DNA from: a virus
Virus record (IMG/VR): IMGVR_UViG_3300025840_000182
Location: 1-28,543 of that record
Reading direction: 5' to 3' (one strand)
Length of the DNA stretch: 28,543 nt
The notes beneath the pieces were generated by a model. It was given only the letters and a program-made list of their open reading frames with translations, ran no database searches and had not been told where the DNA came from. Each line of letters begins with the position of its first letter. Position 1 is the first letter of the stretch. Position numbers and translations under genes: made by a program. Positions 22,721-28,543 of the stretch are shown in pieces.

Positions 22721-23854
22721 ATGCAACACTCGATTGAAAATTCAGACCACACCCTGACCCGCTTGCTTCAACAGGTGCAGGACCAAGCCGCTAGATCTCA
22801 GGACTTTCTGGCCCCCACTAACCAGCTTCAACTTATGACCGGTGATCGGGGTGACGGTAGCAAGGTCAGCCAAATCATTATGGAACAGTCTGGCGGGGCA
22901 CCGACTCAGATCCTCGCCGCCAATGACGTGGCGTTTGACCAGATCAGCCAGCGGGCCGGTATCGATGTCCGGACTGCCCGCCGCCTTCAGCAGGATTACT
23001 CTGCTGAATTCGATGGACTGATTAATGCTATCTGGCAGAAAGAACCGGCGGTGCGGATGATCCGTTCGTTCCAGCATTCTGACCGCGCAGGGACTGCTCG
23101 CGCCTTTGTCTCAGACAAGTTTAAGACCTTCGACAATGTTCACCTGCTCAACTCCGCACTGCCTGAACTGCTGGAAAGCGATGCCCAGTGGCAAGTGGTA
23201 AACGGGACGGTGACTGACAAGCGCCTATACCTTCGCCTAAAGTCAGCGGTCATCACTGGCGAGGGCGCGGCGGTTGGCGACATCATGGCGCTGGGCATAG
23301 GTATGTCTAACAGCGAAGTCGGTTGCGGTAGCGTTAATGTTTACCAAATGTTCTGGACGCTGGCCTGCCTGAACGGGATGCAAACCGAAAAGCGTACTCG
23401 CAAGTCGCACATCACTGGGGCGCGGGGCGATGCCGATACTTGGGGCCTGCTGACAGATGAGGCAAAGGATGCTGACAATCATGCGCTGGCGCTTCAAATG
23501 CGGGATGTCACTGCCGCATATGCTAGCCGCGAATCATTCGATGAAGTGCTAGAAAAGATGAAAACCGCGCATCAGGACAAAGTCGAGGGCTCGCCGCAGT
23601 CGGCAGTCGAGGCCATGGGCAAAGTGTTGGCGCTGACTAAGAAAGATACCGCTAGCCTGATGGACGGCTTGCTCGCCACCATCGGGCAGGCGGGCTATGC
23701 CGGTCAGCCAGTAACCCGCGCCACTATGGTGAACGCGGTGACGGCGGTAGCGCATCGGGCGGACGCGGATAGCGTGGACGATTGGCAGAAACTGGGCGGG
23801 CGCGTGTTGGATTTGCCCCGCTCCGATTGGCAACGCGTGGCGATGGCCGCATAA
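22721..23854 (+). CDS. DUF932 family phage/plasmid protein
   Basis: The 377-aa product matches the general pattern of DUF932 (phage/plasmid-like) proteins: VRTARRLQQDY, VNGTVTDKRLYLRLKS, a central segment GIGMSNSEVGCGSVNVYQMF and a W-x-L-x-CLNGM stretch. The family is widespread on plasmids and phages and its role is unsettled. The chosen start has GGGAGAA upstream; the in-frame ATG at 22691 lies inside the 5' hairpin. It is a stand-alone gene with its own promoter and terminator, GC-richer than the virion genes, like a moron. Confidence 0.82.
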   Translation: MQHSIENSDHTLTRLLQQVQDQAARSQDFLAPTNQLQLMTGDRGDGSKVSQIIMEQSGGAPTQILAANDVAFDQISQRAGIDVRTARRLQQDYSAEFDGLINAIWQKEPAVRMIRSFQHSDRAGTARAFVSDKFKTFDNVHLLNSALPELLESDAQWQVVNGTVTDKRLYLRLKSAVITGEGAAVGDIMALGIGMSNSEVGCGSVNVYQMFWTLACLNGMQTEKRTRKSHITGARGDADTWGLLTDEAKDADNHALALQMRDVTAAYASRESFDEVLEKMKTAHQDKVEGSPQSAVEAMGKVLALTKKDTASLMDGLLATIGQAGYAGQPVTRATMVNAVTAVAHRADADSVDDWQKLGGRVLDLPRSDWQRVAMAA

Positions 23855-23873
23855 CCTACACTCCCCAAAGTGT

Positions 23874-23899
23874 GCCCCGCTCCGGCGGGGCTTTTTTTT
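23874..23899 (+). terminator. Rho-independent terminator after DUF932 gene
   Basis: GCCCCGC (23874-23880) pairs with GCGGGGC (23885-23891) around TCCG, then eight T. Just upstream, CTCCCCAAAGT (23861-23871) contains the reverse complement of the shared leader block ACTTTGGG. Confidence 0.93.
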
Positions 23900-23962
23900 G
23901 CCCGCGAGGTATGCGATAGTCCGACTGCCGCAATGTCGCGGCTAACTTTGGGATAATTTGTT
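23892..23962 (+). promoter_or_regulatory. Shared promoter-hairpin leader, copy 4
   Basis: The terminator T run (23892-23897) sits at the -35 distance from TGC-GATAGT (-10 at 23915-23920). +1 falls at 23927, the first base of GCCGC-AATGTC-GCGGC (23927-23942). ACTTTGGGA (23945-23953) follows. The AUG in the loop (23933) opens a seven-codon frame, MSRLTLG, that stops before the gene's ATG 30 bases on. Confidence 0.6.
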
Positions 23963-24331
23963 ATGGGAACTACAGTCACAATTGAAGATGTCGAATTGGA
24001 TAGCGGAACCGTTTATTGCGACCGCGCATATGACATTGTCGAAATCATGAGTAACAGCGGCATTACGTTAGATGATGTGATTCATGAGGCGGTAAGCTCG
24101 GGATGGGAATCACCGGAATTGGATTTTGATGCCATTGCCGATTGGATTCCGGCAGGCCATGCAACCGACACGCAACTGAGCGATTTGGCGTACCGTATCG
24201 CTCGCGAATTAGTGAGCCGATTGGATAACGTCCGCCAGTGTGCGGACCGGCATCTAGAAACCAACCGCCAAAATGTGGAGCGCATCCGCGAACTGGAGCG
24301 CGCCGCCGGACCGGAGGCCGTGACCGCGTAG
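23963..24331 (+). CDS. 122-aa hypothetical protein
   Basis: The product begins MGTTVTIEDVELDSGTVYCD and is acidic and mostly helical. LDDVIHEAVSSGWE lies in the middle, and a C-terminal coiled-coil-like segment (RHLETNRQNVERIRELERAA) follows. It is a stand-alone transcription unit between two terminators, with the shared leader. No family is recognised; a small regulatory or anti-host role is only a guess based on the moron-like arrangement. Confidence 0.65.
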   Translation: MGTTVTIEDVELDSGTVYCDRAYDIVEIMSNSGITLDDVIHEAVSSGWESPELDFDAIADWIPAGHATDTQLSDLAYRIARELVSRLDNVRQCADRHLETNRQNVERIRELERAAGPEAVTA

Positions 24332-24347
24332 GCAATCCCGCCTCAGT

Positions 24348-24374
24348 AGCCCGCCATCCGGCGGGCTTTTTTTT
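24348..24374 (+). terminator. Rho-independent terminator after 122-aa gene
   Basis: AGCCCGCC (24348-24355) pairs with GGCGGGCT (24360-24367) around ATCC, then a T run. As in the unit before it, a leader with the TATGCGATA block begins within 20 bases. Confidence 0.93.
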
Positions 24375-24382
24375 GCCTAGCG

Positions 24383-24435
24383 TATGCGATACCCTAAGCG
24401 GGCCGCGATGGGCGGCGACACTTTGGGAACTGATT
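24383..24435 (+). promoter_or_regulatory. Shared promoter-hairpin leader, copy 5
   Basis: TATGCGATACC (24383-24393) is followed by GCCGC-GATGG-GCGGC (24402-24416), with AUG in the loop, and ACTTTGGGA (24420-24428). The gene's ATG is at 24436. The -10 is one or two bases weaker than the other copies. Confidence 0.55.
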
Positions 24436-25143
24436 ATGCAATTACTCGACACGCGGGGTGCAAACCCCAAATTGAAAAAGACGGCGGAACTCGGGAACGT
24501 GTTCGGTTCATTTCGTTACGCGGGCTTGTCACTTTATCCCGATGCGGAATTGTGCCCGGCATCTAAGGCGGCGGGGTGCGCTGATACTTGTCTGGCAGAT
24601 CAAGGGCGCGGGCGGTTTGATAACGTGCGCGAAGCGCGCCAGCGCAAGGCGGCATTCTTCCGCGACAATCGCGCGGCTTTTCTTGATCAACTCCACCGCG
24701 AGCTATCCAACTTCGGAAAGCTTTGTGACCGCACTGGGGAGCGCGGCGTTGTCCGGCTTAACGTTCTGTCCGATGTCCGTTGGGAAATGCTCGGCATACC
24801 GCAAGCGCATCCCAATCTTTTTATGCTGGACTATACAAAGCGCGCGGATCGGCTTTGCAAAACGCCCGATAATTACCGGCTAATTTTCAGCTATAGCGGG
24901 CGGCCCCAGTACCGCCGGCAAAATGAAAAAGCATTAGCGACCGGCTTACCGATTGCGGTTGTATTTCGCGGCGGCTTGCCTGCTAAGTTTCTCGGGCGGC
25001 GCGTGATAGACGGGGATCGCTCCGACTATTTGAACGCAACCGAGGGAACCGGGTGCATTGTCGGACTAACCGCGAAGGGTAGCGCGCGTCGGGATCGGTC
25101 CGGCTTTGTGATCGATAACCCCGACTTGATCGGGACCGACTGA
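24436..25143 (+). CDS. GP88-like family protein
   Basis: From ATG 24436 the product is 235 aa. It opens with KLKKTAELGNVFGSFRYAGL and the Cys cluster CPASKAAGCADTC (C40, C48, C52). The motifs GRGRFDNVREARQRKAAFF and VRLNVLSDVRWEM match the layout of the GP88-type phage family, whose biochemical role is unclear; the clustered Cys suggest a metal or iron-sulphur site. A much longer frame from 24238 would read through the terminator and is rejected. Composition is GC-rich. It has its own leader and terminator. Confidence 0.75.
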   Translation: MQLLDTRGANPKLKKTAELGNVFGSFRYAGLSLYPDAELCPASKAAGCADTCLADQGRGRFDNVREARQRKAAFFRDNRAAFLDQLHRELSNFGKLCDRTGERGVVRLNVLSDVRWEMLGIPQAHPNLFMLDYTKRADRLCKTPDNYRLIFSYSGRPQYRRQNEKALATGLPIAVVFRGGLPAKFLGRRVIDGDRSDYLNATEGTGCIVGLTAKGSARRDRSGFVIDNPDLIGTD

Positions 25144-25149
25144 AACCAG

Positions 25150-25173
25150 ACCCCGCCCCGAGCGGGGTTTTTT
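25150..25173 (+). terminator. Rho-independent terminator after GP88-like gene
   Basis: ACCCCGC (25150-25156) pairs with GCGGGGT (25162-25168) around CCCGA, then a T run. It ends the moron-like series. Confidence 0.92.
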
Positions 25174-25640
25174 GTGCCCGCTGTTTGTCCGTTTTCACTT
25201 CCCACAGTTTGTAGGGTTATTCACTCCGCCGCCGACAGTTTTTGGTTTTTGGCACGGGGGGCATTTAAGCTGCCGATTCGCCCAGGCATCGCACACGCCC
25301 CCCAGTGTTTACGCGGCTTTCCGAGCGGTTCGCGGGAGAGCGCCGAAAAACGCCCCCTAGAATTTACTTCAAGTGTTTGCCGCAACCGGTAACACGTGGC
25401 GCGGGGGCCGCGCCCCCTGCACCGAGCAAAACGCACCGGGGGCACTGGGCCGGGGTCCGGGCACCGGGGGCCAGTGCCCGCGTTGCTTTTGTCATGACGT
25501 TTTGACCGGTCAACTGACGTAAAGACACATTTAAGGAAGTTAGCGGGGCCCGTGGGCGGATCGCGTCAAACGGCCCAGCGGCGCGGGATCGCGGCGCATC
25601 GCCCGCGCGGCGCGGCGGCGGCCCGGCGAGCGGCATCAAG
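25174..25640 (+). other. GC-rich non-coding island upstream of terminase large subunit
   Basis: I see no convincing gene: several short frames have no ribosome site and odd composition. Parts are extremely GC-rich with strong inverted repeats: GGGGGC 25403-25408 with GCCCCC 25412-25417, and GGGCACTGG 25440-25448 with CCAGTGCCC 25471-25479. The composition breaks sharply at about 25640 into AT-rich DNA. It might be a packaging or cos/pac region, a recent insertion, or a remnant; nothing settles it. Confidence 0.55.
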
Positions 25641-25683
25641 GTGCATGTTTCTTACAAACAACACAGCGGTGAAACCATATCGA

Positions 25684-25699
25684 TGTTCCACGTGGAACA
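25684..25699 (+). other. parS: Perfect chromosomal-type parS site
   Basis: TGTTCCACGTGGAACA is a perfect 16-bp palindrome. It is the canonical ParB-binding parS form known from bacterial chromosomes (consensus TGTTNCACGTGNAACA). It lies 169 bases upstream of the terminase large subunit ATG, in AT-rich DNA. No ParA or ParB gene is in the window. If functional, it would bind host ParB or a phage ParB encoded elsewhere. Confidence 0.75.
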
Positions 25700-25733
25700 A
25701 AAAAATTGTTAAAAAAAGGTAAGCCGCAACAAA

Positions 25734-25750
25734 AAGGTCATTTGTGGCCA
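25734..25750 (+). repeat. 17-bp repeat AAGGTCATTTGTGGCCA, copy B
   Basis: Identical to the copy at 19556-19572, and 118 bases upstream of the terminase large subunit gene. Confidence 0.75.
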
Positions 25751-25775
25751 AGCAAATAAAAAAAGAGTTTAAAAT

Positions 25776-25790
25776 AGTCAAATGTGGCCA
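25776..25790 (+). repeat. TGGCCA-type repeat, variant copy C
   Basis: AGTCAAATGTGGCCA matches copy B at 12 of 15 positions and lies 26 bases after it. Together they could be tandem protein-binding sites before the terminase large subunit gene. Confidence 0.65.
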
Positions 25791-25829
25791 AAAATTTTAT
25801 AAAAAATTTCAAACCTACCGTGTCTTATA

Positions 25830-25838
25830 TGCTTTAAT
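25830..25838 (+). promoter_or_regulatory. Extended -10 promoter for terminase large subunit
   Basis: TGC-TTTAAT has the extended -10 TGn element and a hexamer one base from TATAAT. No good -35 is seen, which is usual for extended -10 promoters. The gene's ATG is 30 bases downstream; AAAGG gives a weak ribosome site. Confidence 0.45.
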
Positions 25839-25867
25839 AGTTTTAGGTAATTAAAAGGCTGTCTCAT

Positions 25868-27337
25868 ATGTCCATTGAACGCATTACAGATGAGGAAGCG
25901 GAAGAGAAGATTCTGAAGCTTGAGTACCGTCTGGCGCAGATTGAGCAGGTCGAAGCTTGCCAAAACGAGTTTTTAAGCTTTGTTCGCAGCATGTGGCCGG
26001 AGTTCATTGCGGGCAGGCACCACCGAATCATGGCGGAGAAGCTTGAGAGGGTGGCTAAAGGCGAGTTAAAGCGCCTGATCATCAACATGCCGCCGCGCCA
26101 CACCAAATCTGAATTTGCCAGTTTCTTGTTTCCGGCGTGGATGATCGGGAAAAACCCGGCGATGAAGATCATTCAGGCCACTCACACCACGGAGCTTGCG
26201 GTCAATTTTGGCCGAAAAGTCAAAAACCTTTTGGAACGCGAGGATTATCTTGAGATATTCCCGGACGCGGCCCTTTCAGCGGATTCCAAGGCTTCCGGAC
26301 GTTGGGACACGGCCCGTGGTGGCATGTACTACGGCGTGGGTGTTGGCTCAAACTTGGCGGGTCGTGGTGGTGATTTGATCATTATTGACGATCCGCACTC
26401 TGAGCAGACGGCGATGTCGTTAAATGGGTTTGATGACGCGTGGGAGTGGTATACGGGTGGTCCTCGCCAGCGTTTGCAGCCCGGTGGAGCCATTATTGTG
26501 GTGATGACCCGGTGGTCTGAGAAGGATTTGACGGGCCAATTGATTCGGGCGCAGGCGCGGGATAGTTTGGCGGACAACTGGGAAGTCATTGAATTTCCTA
26601 TGGAAATGCCGTCTGGCAAGCCTTTGTGGCCGCAATTTTGGTCATTTGAGGAGATGCAGGCGGTAAAGGCGTCGATTCCGTTGCCCAAATGGAACGCGCA
26701 GTACCAACAAAACCCGACCGGCGACGAAAACGCGATTATCAAGCGGGAGTGGTGGAATGTTTGGGACAAGCAGAACATTCCGCAATTGCAATATGTTATT
26801 CAGAGCTATGACACGGCGTTTTCCAAAAGCACTAGGGCTGACTATAGTGCGATTACGACGTGGGGGGTGTTTTATCCGGAAGAAGGAACGGTAGCGGCGT
26901 TGATTTTGCTGGACGCTAAAAAAGGTCGCTGGGATTTCCCGGAGTTAAAACAGATGGCGATGGAGGCGTACAAGTTTTGGGAGCCTGAAACGGTCATTAT
27001 TGAGGCCAAGGCGAGCGGTATGCCTTTGACCCATGAGCTACGAAACATGGGAATTCCTGTGGTAAACTTTACCCCTAGCCGAGGAAATGACAAGGTGTCA
27101 AGGGTTCACAGTGTTTCTACTTTGTTTGAGAGTGGGATGATTTGGGCACCGGACGAGTCGTGGGCACACGAAGTTATTGAGGAGTGTGCGGCGTTTCCTA
27201 ACGGGGAGCATGATGATTTAGTTGATAGCACGACGCAGGCGTTGATGCGTTATCGACAAGGCAACTTTATTCAGTTGCCTTCTGACTACTGGGAAGATGA
27301 GGGCGCTTCATTGAAGGTCCAACAATATTACGGGTAA
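25868..27337 (+). CDS. terL: Terminase large subunit
   Basis: This is the packaging motor: an N-terminal ATPase and a C-terminal nuclease. Walker A is PPRHTKS (residues 75-81), Walker B is LIIIDDPH (D174, D175) and the coupling region is VMTRWSEKDL. The nuclease domain has SYDTAFSK (D315), IIEAKASG (E379) and HDDLVDS (D450, D453), the acidic metal-binding set. At 489 aa it is full length. A sharp composition change and parS/TGGCCA repeats lie upstream. The next gene follows after five bases. Confidence 0.95.
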   Translation: MSIERITDEEAEEKILKLEYRLAQIEQVEACQNEFLSFVRSMWPEFIAGRHHRIMAEKLERVAKGELKRLIINMPPRHTKSEFASFLFPAWMIGKNPAMKIIQATHTTELAVNFGRKVKNLLEREDYLEIFPDAALSADSKASGRWDTARGGMYYGVGVGSNLAGRGGDLIIIDDPHSEQTAMSLNGFDDAWEWYTGGPRQRLQPGGAIIVVMTRWSEKDLTGQLIRAQARDSLADNWEVIEFPMEMPSGKPLWPQFWSFEEMQAVKASIPLPKWNAQYQQNPTGDENAIIKREWWNVWDKQNIPQLQYVIQSYDTAFSKSTRADYSAITTWGVFYPEEGTVAALILLDAKKGRWDFPELKQMAMEAYKFWEPETVIIEAKASGMPLTHELRNMGIPVVNFTPSRGNDKVSRVHSVSTLFESGMIWAPDESWAHEVIEECAAFPNGEHDDLVDSTTQALMRYRQGNFIQLPSDYWEDEGASLKVQQYYG

Positions 27338-27342
27338 ATAAG

Positions 27343-28543
27343 ATGGCATTAACTTCAGGTATTGGCAGTCTTGCTGGGTATAACACGGGCGGTAGTGTTC
27401 CTCAAGTAGGCGGTTCTGGTGGCACGAGTGCCCCCATGACACTTGAAGAATTTTTGGAGGCCTTTGGTCGTAGTGGCAATGGTCTTATTGGGGGATTAAC
27501 GGGAGATGTTGCTTACAAGGCTTATTTGCAAGCTTTGGCCGCATCTGGTGGAAATGTCGATGTTACTAATGGGAATATTACCGTTAAACCTCGAACTTTG
27601 CCGTCGTACATGAGTGTTAACGATGACGGTAAAATTCTTTTTGCGGAGGGGACGACTAACCGCCAGTTTATAGAGGCCATGAATTTGTTAGGTCTTCTTG
27701 GTACAAAGCGCCCGGATGGCCAGACAGATTATCAGTGGTTGCTTGCATGGTTAGGAGACAGTCCCGAAAGCGGCTCTGAAACGTGGTTATCGCATTTTTA
27801 TGGCAGACCCGATGAGGCTCCGGATAGGGGGTTTTTAAGTAACACGGGCGAGGGCGCTTTAAATTCAGAAAACAAAGCTACAATGACGCGTTTGTTAGAT
27901 TTATTAGATAATGCGAGTGTGGCGGGTGGTTTTACGCCGAACCAAAGTTTCATAAACACGTATTTGCCCCCTGTAGTACCCGGACAAAGTTTTACTGGCG
28001 AATCGGTTACCCGCCCTGTTTTTATTGGACAACCGCCTACCGGCGGAGAAGCAGAAGCACCGTACTATCAAGCATCTGACGTTTTGGTGTCTTCTGCCGA
28101 GCAGCCTTCGCTGTATGACTACAACGTAGATCCTGAAACGGGGCTGGGCCAATTTGACCCTTATGCGCCTTTTGAAAGGAAGGACCCGTACACCGGAAAG
28201 GTGGATCTGCTATATCCGTATAAGCCGCCCCCGGAAGTGACAATACTACCGGTTCCACCAGAGGAGCCGGTAACGCCAATAGAGCCTTTTGCCCCGCCTT
28301 CGACACCGGTTTCTACGGCTCCTACAACTACGTCTTTAACGCCAACAGTCCCCGAGGCTACCACGCCGATATCAACAACTCCTACAACTACGCCTGTAAC
28401 GCCAACAGTCCCCGAGGCTACCACGCCTGTTTCTACGGCCCCGACAACTACGTCTTTAACGCCAACGGTCCCCGAGGCTACCACGCCCTCCGGCATTGTT
28501 CAGGGTCCCCCTCCCGGACCCACGGAAACCTCCGACCCCGTTC
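27343..28543 (+). CDS. Thr/Pro-repeat protein, 3' end missing
   Basis: From ATG 27343 the frame stays open for 400 codons to the window edge. Residues 1-30 are Gly/Ser-rich (LAGYNTGGSVPQVGGSGG), residues 30-200 look globular, and from about 240 the chain becomes Pro-rich. Residues 321-380 form three tandem 20-residue units such as TPVSTAPTTTSLTPTVPEAT. It follows terL by five bases, where a portal or head-joining protein often sits, but no portal motif is visible. The repeat resembles an extended linker or surface-exposed region. Confidence 0.7.
   Translation, partial: MALTSGIGSLAGYNTGGSVPQVGGSGGTSAPMTLEEFLEAFGRSGNGLIGGLTGDVAYKAYLQALAASGGNVDVTNGNITVKPRTLPSYMSVNDDGKILFAEGTTNRQFIEAMNLLGLLGTKRPDGQTDYQWLLAWLGDSPESGSETWLSHFYGRPDEAPDRGFLSNTGEGALNSENKATMTRLLDLLDNASVAGGFTPNQSFINTYLPPVVPGQSFTGESVTRPVFIGQPPTGGEAEAPYYQASDVLVSSAEQPSLYDYNVDPETGLGQFDPYAPFERKDPYTGKVDLLYPYKPPPEVTILPVPPEEPVTPIEPFAPPSTPVSTAPTTTSLTPTVPEATTPISTTPTTTPVTPTVPEATTPVSTAPTTTSLTPTVPEATTPSGIVQGPPPGPTETSDPV
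28303..28482 (+). repeat. Three tandem 60-bp coding repeats
   Basis: Units at 28303-28362, 28363-28422 and 28423-28482 each encode a 20-residue Thr/Pro unit; a fourth, diverged start (ACG CCC TCC) follows. Units 1 and 3 are more alike than either is to unit 2, which suggests a two-unit copy or gene conversion. Confidence 0.85.

Noticed and set aside
24238-24435. N-terminal extension of the GP88-like gene
   Set aside because: It runs through a terminator and the shared leader; the ATG at 24436 has the leader's ribosome site.
25172-25505. Short plus-strand frames in the GC-rich island
   Set aside because: No ribosome sites, overlapping frames in all phases as expected for GC-rich DNA, and no recognisable protein pattern.
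28303-28482. Possible CRISPR-like array
   Set aside because: The repeats are contiguous, coding and multiples of three, with no spacers.

Overview
The window is part of a tailed bacteriophage genome (Caudoviricetes), most likely an uncultured marine phage. The evidence is a terminase pair, a very long internal-virion-type protein, a complete replication block (primase, helicases, family A DNA polymerase, SSB-like protein, nucleases) and dense packing with ATGA and TAATG stop/start overlaps. No integrase, lysogeny repressor, capsid, portal, RNA polymerase, tRNA or lysis gene is visible. The host cannot be read directly. The promoters look sigma70-like, and a perfect chromosomal-type parS site suggests a host with a canonical ParB, such as a proteobacterium.

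Layout. (1) 1-7024, plus strand: the end of the virion module, with a partial Gln-rich protein, a 747-aa protein and a 1451-aa protein carrying a C-terminal NPGN muralytic-type domain. (2) 7021-8472, minus strand: an SNF2-type helicase whose stop overlaps the previous gene's stop. (3) 8565-15255, plus strand: replication block with a coiled-coil protein, an SSB-like protein, an archaeo-eukaryotic primase, a UvrD-like helicase, a zinc-ribbon microprotein, DNA polymerase A and a small protein. (4) 15305-17860: small accessory genes, including RHH, DUF3310, a RecB/Cas4-like nuclease, zinc-ribbon and membrane microproteins and an HNH nuclease. (5) 17847-18270, minus strand: two small genes, divergent from 18328 onward across an operator-like dyad. 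(6) 19438-20017: a 580-bp non-coding region full of short repeats and palindromes, a candidate origin or control region. (7) 20018-21198: terminase small subunit, a small ORF and a PD-(D/E)XK nuclease. (8) 21252-25143: an operon of four small proteins, then three single genes (DUF932, a 122-aa protein, a GP88-like protein), each with its own promoter and terminator, like morons. (9) 25174-25867: non-coding, first extremely GC-rich, then AT-rich, carrying the parS site and TGGCCA-type repeats. (10) 25868 to the end: terminase large subunit and a Thr/Pro-repeat protein running off the window.

Three non-coding signals stand out. First, five transcription units (18859, 21252, 22721, 23963, 24436) share a design: a -10 box, then a short hairpin starting at the predicted +1 with AUG in or at its loop, then the gene's AUG 26-30 nt after that loop AUG. 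In four of them a TTTGGGA Shine-Dalgarno block is also shared. Two of the stems are swapped GCGGC/GCCGC versus GCCGC/GCGGC around the same AATGTC loop, which is compensatory change. Second, TGTTCCACGTGGAACA, a perfect chromosomal parS, lies upstream of the large terminase gene with no parA or parB in view; a one-base variant lies in one of the shared leaders. Third, a 7-bp repeat, ACGGRCC, is scattered in tandem pairs or quadruplets through genes and the 19.4-19.8 kb region. All three are read by eye and need computation or experiment to confirm.
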